A DNA stretch of 25,807 bases from NCBI GenBank assembly GCA_022579005.1, contig MU401824.1, positions 1 to 25,807 of the forward strand. The letters are read 5' to 3'. Source of the stretch: Poronia punctata (Eukaryota; Ascomycota; Sordariomycetes; Xylariales; Xylariaceae). The translations under genes and the position numbers were made by a program. Shown piece after piece: positions 11,501-20,484 of this stretch. The notes under the pieces were generated by a model. The model was not told the DNA's origin. It worked only from the letters and a program-made list of their open reading frames with translations, and did no database searches. How positions within the stretch are numbered: the stretch's first letter is position 1; every line of letters starts with the position of its first letter.

Positions 11501-12895
11501 TTTTATATACTAATAGCTACTTTTAGCTTTAAGCTTTAGTTTTTTTTTTATAGTTACTATAATAATTAAAGCTTTAGTGCTTAGTAGCGCTAAAGTTTTA
11601 AAAAAGTTTAGGTTTATTTTTAACTACTATGTTTTTATAGTAAGTAGCTTTAATAATATAGTATATAAGCTATTTAACTTATATTTTTTTTTTAATTATT
11701 ATTAGCAAAGTTAAATATAATAAAAAAAGCAAAAATAATAAAAGTAATAAACTAAATAATATTTTTAGTAAACTTAATATTTTTATATTTTTTAAATTTA
11801 GCTTTAAGTTTTTTATAGCGCTTTTTTACTGCTTTAATAGCGCGCTACTTTTTTTTTATTTTTTATTTTTTACTTATAAAAATAGTTTATTAGTAAATAT
11901 TTTTATTTTTAATAAAGCAAAGTACTTTTTATTACTTTTATAAAAAACATTTTTTAAAAAAAATAAAATTTTTTATAATATACTTTTACTAGCAGTTTGC
12001 TTTAGTTAACTTTTTTTATTTAAAGTAATATGCTTATTAATAAGTTTAAAGGTTTTTTTAGTATTTAAAAACTTAAGCTTTATTATAATTATATTAAATT
12101 TTAAATAAATATATTAATTTATTACTATTTTTTATTTTGCTTTTATATTTTAATTTAAATAAAGGTTTTTATTTATTTTATTTTTTAAAGTAGTACTTTT
12201 TATACTTTAAGTTTAAGCGTTTAAAGCACTAGTTAAAGTAATATAAGTTTTTTTTAAAAATTTACTTTTAGTAAATTAAACTATTAATAATTACTTAAAA
12301 TATTTTAAGCTATTTATTATTTATACTTTAAACATACTATATTAAATAACGCTTTTAGCTAGCTAACTATTATAAAAAATATATTAAATAATATACTTTT
12401 AAGCAAATAATTAACTTTTTAAATTATAACTTATTATTTTTATTTAGCTAAAGTTAGCTTTTATAGTAAATAATTATTAAGTAAAAGGTTTTTTTACTTT
12501 TAAAAGTTTAAAAAGTTTATATTTATTATAAGCTTTTTAGTTTTTTTTAGCTTTTATATTTTAATTAGTACTTTTAATATTTTAAGTTTTATTATTATTA
12601 TATTAAGTTTTTATTAAGTTTAATAATTTTTACTTAGTAGCTAATTATTTTTACTTATAAGCTTATAAATATATTATATTAAAGTGCTTAATAAATATAT
12701 AATAATAATAGCTAGTAACTACTACTATTATTAAATTAAGCAATATAAATTTAGCTAGTTTAAATAAAATTTATATTTATAGTTTATAATAATTAGTTTT
12801 AATCTTATGCTACTTTTTACTTTGCGTACTACTTTTATATACTATTTTAACGTTTAGCTTTATTTTATAAGTATAAAAATTAGCTTTTAAAAGCC
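5575..12895. repeat. 7.3-kb extreme AT-rich, RIP-like block
   Basis: Sampled lines have only about 8–10 G or C per 60 bases, and no ORF reaches about 60 codons in any frame. The edges are sharp, within roughly 80 bases. T clearly exceeds A on the plus strand over about 5600–10800, with patches of the opposite bias later. GC-type bases survive mainly as GCT, AGC, ACT and AGT. I saw only about eight TC or GA dinucleotides in the whole block (for example near 6663, 6730, 7168, 9077, 10879, 11289, 11393 and 12802). There is a run of 21 T at 6200–6220 and a perfect inverted repeat (AAAAACGTT, 3 bases, AACGTTTTT) near 7806–7826. The original element cannot be named. Confidence 0.85.
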
Positions 12896-14543
12896 CTATT
12901 ATAGTCCTAAAAGTACTGCATCCTAGATCTAACCTAGGCATCTAGATAAGTACTTACGTACTTGTTAAGTCTAAATAGCTGCAAATCGATAGCTACGGCT
13001 ACATAGTGCCTAAGTAGGCTGGTGTATTGCAACTGTATCCGTTGTCAGTTTCCTCCTGGAAGAATGTATGGAAGATGTTGACAGATCGAAACCAAAGCAC
13101 AACATCGGTTGAGTTGATTAACCAGGCCCACAAGGCCTAACCTAGACTAAATCATGAGTAAGGTAGTGCTCCAACGTCTACGACTCTACTCGTATGTACC
13201 CGTAGCACTATGCCCCGCAGTATGCAGCTGTGTGGAGCTCGCTGGTCCATAACAACCAGCATAACAACAGCTTCGAGCAGAAATTGAGCACTTAAAAATT
13301 CTACGAGTACAGAGGAATGCAACATAGGTAATTACCTAATTATCGAATGTACATATGACATGAGAGCATCTTCGGCTATCTTATTCTTAGCGCTCCCGCC
13401 CCCTCCGCTTCTCTACCTGTAAAGTGGCACGAGCCACTTCAAGGGGAAATAATAACTGCTATCTTTGTTTTGTCCTCGCCCCGGCAGTAGACTGTAGAGC
13501 ACTCTGCTAATGGCCTCTTCCGCCCAGGCATCTGTCCATTATGTTTCAATATGTGCCACGCTGTCAGACATGCTCCTTATGCTCATGTACTCTACCTAGT
13601 AACCTAGGTCCAAGGTGTACCAAGAGTAGAGAGTGTGATCAGAGCGGTTTTACATGTAGCTGTCGACTATCCAGATACACGTAACATTTGTTCCCTCATT
13701 TGCAGTACGCTTCCGTGCAATATATCTGACCGATGCTTAAGAACGAGCACGTAGGTCCTGAGTATAGCTCGTGGTGTCGAGACTCCAGAGCGCCCGCGTA
13801 ATCTTACACGCGTAACGGGGAACCATCACATCACGCAAAGCTCATCCCGGCACAACCCACCCACCACTAGTTGCGGGTTACCGTACGCGCCCCAGAGCAG
13901 TAGCACACCCTTCGATTCAGCGGTTGGAGGAAGCCGATTCAAGCGCGGAGCCAAGCGGGAAGAACGTCGGGATCATATGCAGCGCGCCGAATCCCCGCAC
14001 CTCTCGTTGTCCGCTAAAGGCGTCCATAACAATACAGACGAGGCAACGTAGATTGGAAGGCGTAGGGAGACTGTGCTCGATGGCCCCAGCGCCTTTTGTG
14101 TTTCCAAGGTAGCAGCAGAAACGCCGATGCTAATCCAAGGCCGATATTTCTTGTGACCGGTCAATTACATGGTAGTGATACATTTCTAAGACAGTTGGAG
14201 GCATGCATCTAATATCAAAAGATATAGAATCAATCTAAGGGTGTGGAGAACCCTGAGCAACGTACTGCTTGTCGCTCAGACAGCAAGACGGGTAGAAGCT
14301 GCTCGAGCCAGATTTTACTCTGCCAGTACTATCCAATAAATGACTGGGTGGAGCCTGGTACCTATTTGAAAGCGCGGAGACTTATTAAAGGTACATATCA
14401 AGCCCCTTTCTACCCGGAATAAGATACCGGAGCCCCTGGCCCGGGTGTTGGCCGCTGAAACGTACGTCCTTACGTGAATAGCATGCGGTCGGTACGCAAA
14501 GCGCGGACACCCTATTTAGCCCACCCCCGACGTCGCGGCCTTT
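12896..14543. other. Gene-free region between the AT-rich block and the 176-aa gene
   Basis: About 1.65 kb of normal composition. ORFs here are under about 65 codons and show no recognisable protein. Dispersed CCTAGG, TACCTAC and ACTCGTA motifs occur (near 12933, 13187 and 13598). The right end presumably holds the 3' UTR of the minus-strand gene at 14544. I see no tRNA or other RNA gene. Confidence 0.6.
12939..12954 (+). repeat. Right copy of the 16-bp direct repeat
   Basis: Exact copy of CATCTAGATAAGTACT, in the same orientation as 5545–5560, about 45 bases after the end of the AT-rich block. The two copies are 7.4 kb apart. Confidence 0.6.
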
Positions 14544-15074
14544 TTAATCGAGTTTATTCGCTTCAGCCCGAGCACCATGGCCAAAGTCAAAGCTTCTGCC
14601 ACCTAGCATCATTCTCGCCATAGGGTCACCCTCGTTCTCTAGGATGAGCTTCCTGGCGAACAAATTCCTAGTCATGAGGTCCTTAGCAATATCGGCAACC
14701 TGAGATGGCGGAAGCCGAGGAAACTCGACCACGTTCCCGTCGGTATCCTTCATGACGCCCGTCTGAGTGTGCCATGTCCAGTCCCACTTGTAGTTAGGGT
14801 CGGCGTAAGCCCAGGGATTGGCGAGTTCTTTGCATCGCCGCGACGCACCCTGCGGCAGGTAAGGCAGGACGTTTTTGATGTAGGTGTTCTGAATGAAGTC
14901 GGCCGTGAAGAACAGGCCGGCCGGGGTCCTTTCTAGGTCCATCTTGGAGATCTCTGCCGTTGGAGGTTCTTGATACACGAACTGTGGGTGGTTGAAGAGG
15001 TGGCGAAGGAGGGCGGCATAGGTCGCACCAAGCTCGTACGCTTGTGCCGGGGTGGGGTGTTCGCCAAGTGACAT
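14544..15074 (-). CDS. Hypothetical protein, 176 aa, unrecognised
   Basis: A single-exon ORF with an in-context start (AAAATGTC) and normal coding composition, opposite in direction to its neighbour. The protein has no signal peptide or membrane helix. It opens with a probable helix (YELGATYAALLRHLFNH, 13–29). An aromatic-rich centre (NPWAYADPNYKWDWTWH, 86–102) is followed by a charged helix (PSQVADIAKDLMTRNLFARKLILE, about 123–146) and a tail (FDFGHG, 162–167). I do not recognise the family. The mixed composition, lack of low complexity and clustered Trp/Tyr residues suggest a real folded protein. It is divergent from the alkyltransferase gene 750 bases away. The reading frame is intact, with no sign of decay. 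Confidence 0.6.
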   Translation of the reverse strand: MSLGEHPTPAQAYELGATYAALLRHLFNHPQFVYQEPPTAEISKMDLERTPAGLFFTADFIQNTYIKNVLPYLPQGASRRCKELANPWAYADPNYKWDWTWHTQTGVMKDTDGNVVEFPRLPPSQVADIAKDLMTRNLFARKLILENEGDPMARMMLGGRSFDFGHGARAEANKLD

Positions 15075-15821
15075 TTTTAGTTGAATAGTACTTTACTCGA
15101 AGCCTTTATTCCTGGTTTCTCTGTTCTTACTCTTCCTCGACTGTCAAACTGTATCACCGCGGGGTAGGTAGGCACGTAGGTATTTACCTAACATCAGGGC
15201 GAATTTAAATCTCCGCATTTCCTGGGTAGGTTGTATCACAGTACTCGTACTCAACCCACGTGATATTCGTGCCACACTCAAACACCCTTTCCCCACCTCA
15301 GACCTGTTCTCAAGTGTTCACACATGCAGGGACAGAAAAGAAGGAGAGTTGACCACCTCGGACATCAGATAGATGGGTATCTACTCGTATGTAGGTAGCG
15401 GGAGTTCTGCGCCGCAAGGCAGTTTGCAATAGGTATACTCGTACTTATAATCTTAGTCACTTTAGACGCACTCACGTGACATGGCGTCGCGTTCAAAGAG
15501 TTACCTACAACGTACCTAACCTAGCGTGCCTTGGTACGTATGGGATGATTGAAAGTTGAGACGCCCTTCTGATGGCCTCGCCGTCGCCGGCTTCCTTGCA
15601 ATACACGTGCATAGTCGTTTGTATGATACGAAGCCTTTGGTAAATATGACACTAAGCTCTACACACAGCTAAGCAACGGATTACCAACAGTCTCCTTCAG
15701 GAACTTGTCTGATACATTTCGAGTCGCAAGAACATGCTGTGTGGACTAACCTGAACAAGCTGGTCAAGCACCCAACCAACCCAACCACAAGGCATTAAAC
15801 ATTACAAAGCCGTACCGCGCC
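15075..15821. promoter_or_regulatory. Divergent intergenic region shared by the 176-aa gene and the alkyltransferase gene
   Basis: About 750 bases between two divergently transcribed starts, so both promoters should lie here. It contains CACGTGA-type sequences near 15257 and 15473, several TACCTAAC or GTAGGTA motifs and ACTCGTAC motifs (near 15241, 15381 and 15437). No TATA element is clear. Which motifs act as control sites cannot be judged from this sequence alone. Confidence 0.4.
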
Positions 15822-16313
15822 ATGCAAACACCATTAGACCGCAACGTCGCCACCCAGAATGCGAGCAGAGTAATAGCCGCTTCGAACCACCCAGTCACAG
15901 TCATATCCTACCGAGCTACCAAACGCTCTCACGTTGCGCCGCCCCCGGAAGAAATGTGCGAGCAGCTCCTACGCATCGCGAACAGTAGCCGCACGCCCTT
16001 CGAGAAGAAAGTACTGGCCCTCCTCTGCCAAATTCCGCCGGGAAGCGTGTCCACGTACGGGCTGCTGGCCTCGCACCTGAAGTCGTCGCCGCGGGCAGTA
16101 GGAAACGCACTGCGGCGCAATCCCTTCGCACCTCTGGTCCCGTGCCACCGCGTCGTAGCCATGGGCGGGGCTTTGGGGGGGTTTAGAGGTGTCTCCTCGA
16201 AGAACGGCAAGGGCGCCACTATCGGCGAGAAGAGGACTTTGTTAAGGCGAGAGGGCGTCAAGATTGACGAGAGAGGGCGGGTACTGGGAACGCCTTGGGG
16301 TGCGTTCCTGTAG
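15822..16313 (+). CDS. Methylated-DNA–[protein]-cysteine S-methyltransferase (O6-alkylguanine-DNA alkyltransferase), 163 aa
   Basis: This suicide repair protein moves the alkyl group from O6-alkylguanine in DNA to its own cysteine, in the nucleus. The active site PCHRV is at 107–111, with Cys108 as acceptor. Upstream, FEKKVLALLCQIPPGSVSTYGLLA (60–83) and the recognition-helix region RAVGNALRRNP (91–101) carry the residues expected for DNA binding, including the arginine finger of the family. GGALGGFRG (115–123) follows, and then a C-terminal helix with EKRTLLRREGV (136–146). The fold matches the core alkyltransferase domain (Ogt/MGMT C-terminal domain). The N-terminal 45 residues are poorly conserved in type, and the length fits fungal members. 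The ATG at 15822 is the first in frame; Met45 is an alternative but leaves little before the domain. The gene is a single exon, divergent from the 176-aa gene and convergent with the esterase gene. The equivalent yeast gene is MGT1. Confidence 0.92.
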   Translation: MQTPLDRNVATQNASRVIAASNHPVTVISYRATKRSHVAPPPEEMCEQLLRIANSSRTPFEKKVLALLCQIPPGSVSTYGLLASHLKSSPRAVGNALRRNPFAPLVPCHRVVAMGGALGGFRGVSSKNGKGATIGEKRTLLRREGVKIDERGRVLGTPWGAFL

Positions 16314-16858
16314 AGGTAGGAGTGGAAGGGCCGGGAGAAGGACGTGGGTGGCGGCCTGTCGCTGCTAGTTGCTCTAGTTACTGAATGGAAGCCGGTACTC
16401 TACGGGCTTCAACCACCTAGTAGGGCCTTGAGATAGCTTGCTGGGCTGAGAGGAATACCATAAGTCAATATGCCCATCCAGCCGTCTTATCTACCTATGT
16501 ATCTGTCTGATTGACCCAGGCAGGGCATTTATATAGTCATTCACATCATTAGACCTTGCACATGACGTTCCTTGCCCCACAATGTTGAAATATTTCGTCT
16601 CTCATTAATGATAACCAATTCACTAATCATCGCTATGCATGGCGTTCCTTCTTCGCCGGGTATAAGCCAGCCACACCATGAGGTCACGGTATGGTACCCA
16701 TCTGTCTATCCGTCCATCTATGAATCCAACCATCCAATCTATCAATCCATTCTAAACTCATACACCCGCTCAGCAATGCATCCCAATTACCATCTACAAA
16801 GTAGTATCCCAATATATACGAGATGTCCGATCGATTTCCAACCCGGGGCCTCCTCCTC
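16314..16858. other. Convergent intergenic region with degenerate ATCY tetranucleotides
   Basis: Holds the 3' ends of the alkyltransferase and esterase genes. At about 16697–16757 a degenerate repeat of ATCT, ATCC and ATCA-type tetramers occurs, and a weaker version lies at about 16484–16513. Nothing in it looks coding. Confidence 0.6.
16697..16757. repeat. Degenerate ATCY tetranucleotide repeat
   Basis: Interrupted tetramers such as ATCT, GTCT, ATCC, GTCC and ATCA run through this stretch. This is a decayed microsatellite about 100 bases past the esterase stop, on the 3' side of both convergent genes. Confidence 0.6.
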
Positions 16859-17911
16859 TCACAGCCTGTAGCGGCGGAAGAAGGCCATGATCACCGAGGT
16901 CGCGTTGAACGACGCAGGGTCCCAGTCATGCCTGGTATTGTCTTCATTATCAATCGTAGCCGGCCACTGATGATGGACGTGGTTGCCGTCGTATACGTGG
17001 GTGACTAGGCTCTTCTTTCCAAGCACGTCACCCGCGTCGTCATTTGCCTCGGTTTCGTCGGACGACCCGTAGGTATAGATTTTAGCATGGTCATCGGCGC
17101 CTTCCAGCGGCTCGACGGACTGCTCCTCCTCGTGAAGGCCCTCACGCACCGCCCACTCGGCGACGAAGTGCTGGATGTCGGGCAGGCACTCGCCGGAGCG
17201 GTTACCACCCTCGTACGGGATGGTGGCATCGGCACCGCCGTGGAAGATCAGCATCGGAATGGAGCCGAGACGGTCTTCATCAGGCTCGCAGTCGAACTTG
17301 ACCTTGTCTGGGGTGCAGTCTTCCTTGGAGACATCGACATAGAAGGCGCCCGACACGGGAGCGAAGGCGGCAATGCGTGCCGACGAATTCTTGTTACAGG
17401 CGAGGTTGTTGGCCATCATGCCGCCCTGGGACTTTCCCGTGGCGTAGATGCGGGCCGTGTCGACACAGAGGCGGGATTCGACGTCGTCTAGGATGTCGAT
17501 CACGTAGCCAATGTCATCGGCTTTAGCGGGGGCCCGCGGTGAGCCCTCCCAGACGCGGTAGGGCCTATCGTCGATCTCCTCGGCGGCCGGATATATGACG
17601 ATGTGATCATCGTTGAAGTAGGGGTCGGTTAGGAGGTCCAAGGCGGCCTGTGATTCTGGCGTGCCGCCGCCGCCGTGGAAGGAGAGGATGGCCGGTGTCA
17701 GCTTGCCAGGTTTATAGGTCGCCGGCACCCAGAGGTAATAAGGCCGCCCACTGTCAAGCGTCTTCTCGGTTAGCTTTTCGAGGGTAACGTCCTTGGTATT
17801 ACTGCAACCCGAGCTTCCTGTGTCAAGCGACCCAAGGTCGAGGTCAACCGGCCATGCCGAGCCGGTAAACAGCAGAGGTGCGACGGCAGCGAGGAGCCGT
17901 GCCAATGCCAT
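16859..17911 (-). CDS. Secreted esterase of the CE1 / PHB-depolymerase (feruloyl-esterase-like) family, 350 aa
   Basis: An alpha/beta-hydrolase likely acting outside the cell on ester-linked plant wall phenolics or related esters; the exact substrate is inferred only from family. The chosen start gives a signal peptide, MALARLLAAVAPLLFTGSA, with probable cleavage after TGSA. The oxyanion region SFHGGGGTPES is at about 77–87. The nucleophile Ser161 is in ATGKSQGGMM, the likely acid Asp228 in IFHGGAD, and the likely histidine His314 in HVHHQWP. Six cysteines in the mature part allow three disulfides, as expected for a secreted enzyme. There is no carbohydrate-binding module. The frame stays open upstream to an ATG at 18277 (472 aa), with another plausible signal peptide from Met71 or Met80 of that longer frame. 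I chose 17911 because the best signal peptide runs directly into the mature sequence. The gene is convergent with the alkyltransferase gene. Confidence 0.85.
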   Translation of the reverse strand: MALARLLAAVAPLLFTGSAWPVDLDLGSLDTGSSGCSNTKDVTLEKLTEKTLDSGRPYYLWVPATYKPGKLTPAILSFHGGGGTPESQAALDLLTDPYFNDDHIVIYPAAEEIDDRPYRVWEGSPRAPAKADDIGYVIDILDDVESRLCVDTARIYATGKSQGGMMANNLACNKNSSARIAAFAPVSGAFYVDVSKEDCTPDKVKFDCEPDEDRLGSIPMLIFHGGADATIPYEGGNRSGECLPDIQHFVAEWAVREGLHEEEQSVEPLEGADDHAKIYTYGSSDETEANDDAGDVLGKKSLVTHVYDGNHVHHQWPATIDNEDNTRHDWDPASFNATSVIMAFFRRYRL

Positions 17912-20484
17912 CTCGATGGGTGTATCGCTATCGCCACGACGCACGGAAGGTAGGGCAGAGGAGTTTGTAGAGGAGCTAGGCAGACAGAATCCAGTGTCTA
18001 CGCACATGGCTATCACAGCCAGACGGAAGACCGTGGAAGCCATTTTATACAGCCCGAGCCAACGCATGTTGTCTGGTTCCCGGCTTTCACGTTTGCTCGT
18101 CTCCTCTTCTCCCCTTCTCTTTCCACCGCGGCCCTGGTGGACTTGGTATGCTTGGTCCGATACTCCAACAGCCCGACCCAGATGACTCTCCACTTGCGGG
18201 CTTTTCATTTGATACCGACGGGACGACGGGATCTGGGGGTATGATCCAAGGCTACGTCGCCGTTCTTGCTGGGTCACGGTATGAAGGAGGGGCGTATACG
18301 ACGGTCAACCGAGTTAACCGTCGAATTTGCTCTCCAATTTACGCGTGTGACAGGTTTTACACTTTTCCTCGGCCTCCCGTGACGGGTCAAGGAAAGGGGA
18401 GGTTAAAACTGGGCGGGAGAAACAAGAGGCAAAAGCGTAGAGCGCGATTAGATTCTTGCTATGGGAGCAAGGCCAGCTAGTAGGGTTTAGGGCTGATTAG
18501 ACTAACCATGTAAGGTAAATTGACTAAACTACCTTAATTAATTCCCCGAAACATGCCAAGTGCCCGAGATGTGGATGCAGGGACCTTAATAAGCCCAAAA
18601 CATAGCCAGAATGGTTAATAAAGTGCGTGATAACAAACATTGATTAAGGACCTGACATGGCAGGTACCGTAATTGAAGACCTGGTTGGGCTGACATAATC
18701 AAACTACATGCGTTACTCGTAATGGCAAATAGGAAAGTTGCTTTTGAGATACAGGCCCTAGAGACTACCTACTTACTACATGTAGCTAAGTACATATCCA
18801 AGTACATGATAGACTTGCTTAACCTACATGTACGTGTAAAGCACCTACTTATCCTGCTAATACTTATCATAGGGGATACGTTACCTACATGCATGTACTT
18901 AATCATTGGTGTGTAGAAAATACCTACTGGGGAGCAGCCCGCAGATGGCAGGCAGGGCAGGGAGCAAGGCGCAGCACGTATCCAAACATGGGGCACGAGG
19001 TACCTACCATTTACAGTGCAGGTACAGGTTTAATGCGTACCTAGTCCGAAGCAACTGCCGTGATATCCTAACCAGGTATGTATTGACATGCCTACATACC
19101 GCCTACATCGCACAACACTATATAGTACCTACTGATTATAGATATTGCGCAGCACATCCTCTTGCTATCTAGGTACCTTCCTTTGGGGGCTCAAGTATTG
19201 TAGATCCTGAAACTAAGAGGTAGGTAAATATAAACAAAACTACAGCCAGCCTCTTGACAAATGCCCTGAATCCACATTGTTTTAGGTCGCCGCTCTTGGC
19301 ACGAAACATCCACAAGACCGGCGCCAAATCCACACAGCATGCTACGGTAACTGCCATCCCAAAACCCACCGCACACATAAAACCACGTACGGGGGCAGAA
19401 TGGGGGTGAAAGCCGCTCGCAAAACACGTGGCCTCCACAAGTTACATATAAACAAAAGGGATGTTGGCCTAAAGCAGGATTAAAGGTAGTATTCTGCGCA
19501 TATAGCACCGTTGTATGAGTAAGTCATCGTGAGGATATGACATCATAGCCTTTATTTTGTAGTTTTTTCTCGCATATGCAACTTTTGCTGGCGAACCCTA
19601 ACAAGCCCTTTCGCAATGTAGATCACGGTATCAGAACCGCCAGGTCAACCTTAGTCTCCTAGTGACCCCCACAAATTACCGCTAGTTTTTTCCTCACTAC
19701 TCCTCCTGTTCCTCCATCTGATTGTACACGTATGCGATACCAAGCTTGGGCAGACCACCTCGGAAGAACTGGCTCTAGTAGCGTTTGCCCATTCGTCCAT
19801 ATTTGTCCGAAGTCATCCATCCCGCGCTATCTACCTACCCCATCGCAATCTGCCCCTTCCCTTCTATCGCGCAATCTCTTGTCTTCACTCAACCATGCTA
19901 TAATGGGCAAAGTGAGCCGTAGCGATCGACAGACAATCCGGTTTGAGTCGCCGAAAGGTCACTCGGATCGGGTGTTATAGCCGGAACGAGAAATCTGGAG
20001 GGCGCTCTTCTACCTCGTCTTCGGCTGACCACAACGTTGCCGCAACTTTGCTCCCAAACACCCACTCAAAAGTGGACAGGCAAAGTGAAATTTTGTCTGA
20101 AGCTCTAATTCTTAATAGCCGGTTTTTTTGATCGGTTCAAAGGCAAGACGCGCCGGTACGCTAAAAGCAAGGAAAGAGACGTTCTCAGCGAGCCAGTCCC
20201 TGTTTGCGCATATGACGTCCTTTGTCACGAACGGTAAACGAACAGCAAAAAGAGACCGCCGAAAATAAAACTCACTAGACCGGCGGGAACGACCGGTCAA
20301 CGCGGCATCTTCGCAAATTACTAACGCTGCTAGTACCCTCCATGATAGTATCTACCTAGGGTACGTGGCGGCAAGTGGAGCCGGAGGTATACTACTCAGA
20401 AGCGTTTCGAGCAGTAATCCGCTCCACGGTACACGATAGGGGAAGCTATGAAGTCGATCCCAAGCCGATGGGGTTTGCGGCTTC
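17912..20484. other. Esterase upstream region and gene-free stretch to the 652-aa gene
   Basis: The first ~370 bases are an open extension of the esterase frame and probably its 5' leader, with the palindrome at 18299–18323 beyond it. From about 18500 to 19250 the DNA is dense in TACCTAC, ACATGTAG and AAGTAC motifs. A pyrimidine-rich stretch (about 19690–19890) precedes a short frame starting MGKVSRSDRQTIRF at 19904, which ends after 25 codons with no convincing splice partner. I find no gene I can support here. Confidence 0.55.
18299..18323. promoter_or_regulatory. 25-bp imperfect palindrome with CGG/CCG arms upstream of the esterase
   Basis: The arms CGACGGT and ACCGTCG are perfect 7-base inverted repeats 11 bases apart, and the whole 25 bases match their own reverse complement at 20 positions. 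The CGG and CCG triplets resemble sites of fungal Zn2Cys6 regulators, though the spacing is not a known consensus to me. It lies about 390 bases upstream of the chosen esterase start. Which protein binds, if any, is unknown. Confidence 0.35.

Noticed and set aside
5575..12895. Idea that the AT-rich block is inserted mitochondrial DNA
   Set aside because: There are no mitochondrial reading frames, rRNA- or tRNA-like segments, all frames are full of stops, and the same skewed dinucleotide pattern occurs in the two other AT-rich blocks.
5575..12895. Idea that the AT-rich block is a centromere or contains a telomere
   Set aside because: It is small and flanked at both ends by ordinary single-copy genes, and no telomeric repeat is present.
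17087..17491. 134-aa plus-strand ORF opposite the esterase
   Set aside because: The opposite strand carries the complete esterase with its catalytic motifs, so this is a GC-rich antisense shadow.
19904..19981. Short frame MGKVSRSDRQTIRFESPKGH after a pyrimidine-rich leader, a possible gene start
   Set aside because: It stops after 25 codons, and I found no plausible splice donor and acceptor joining it to a longer frame.
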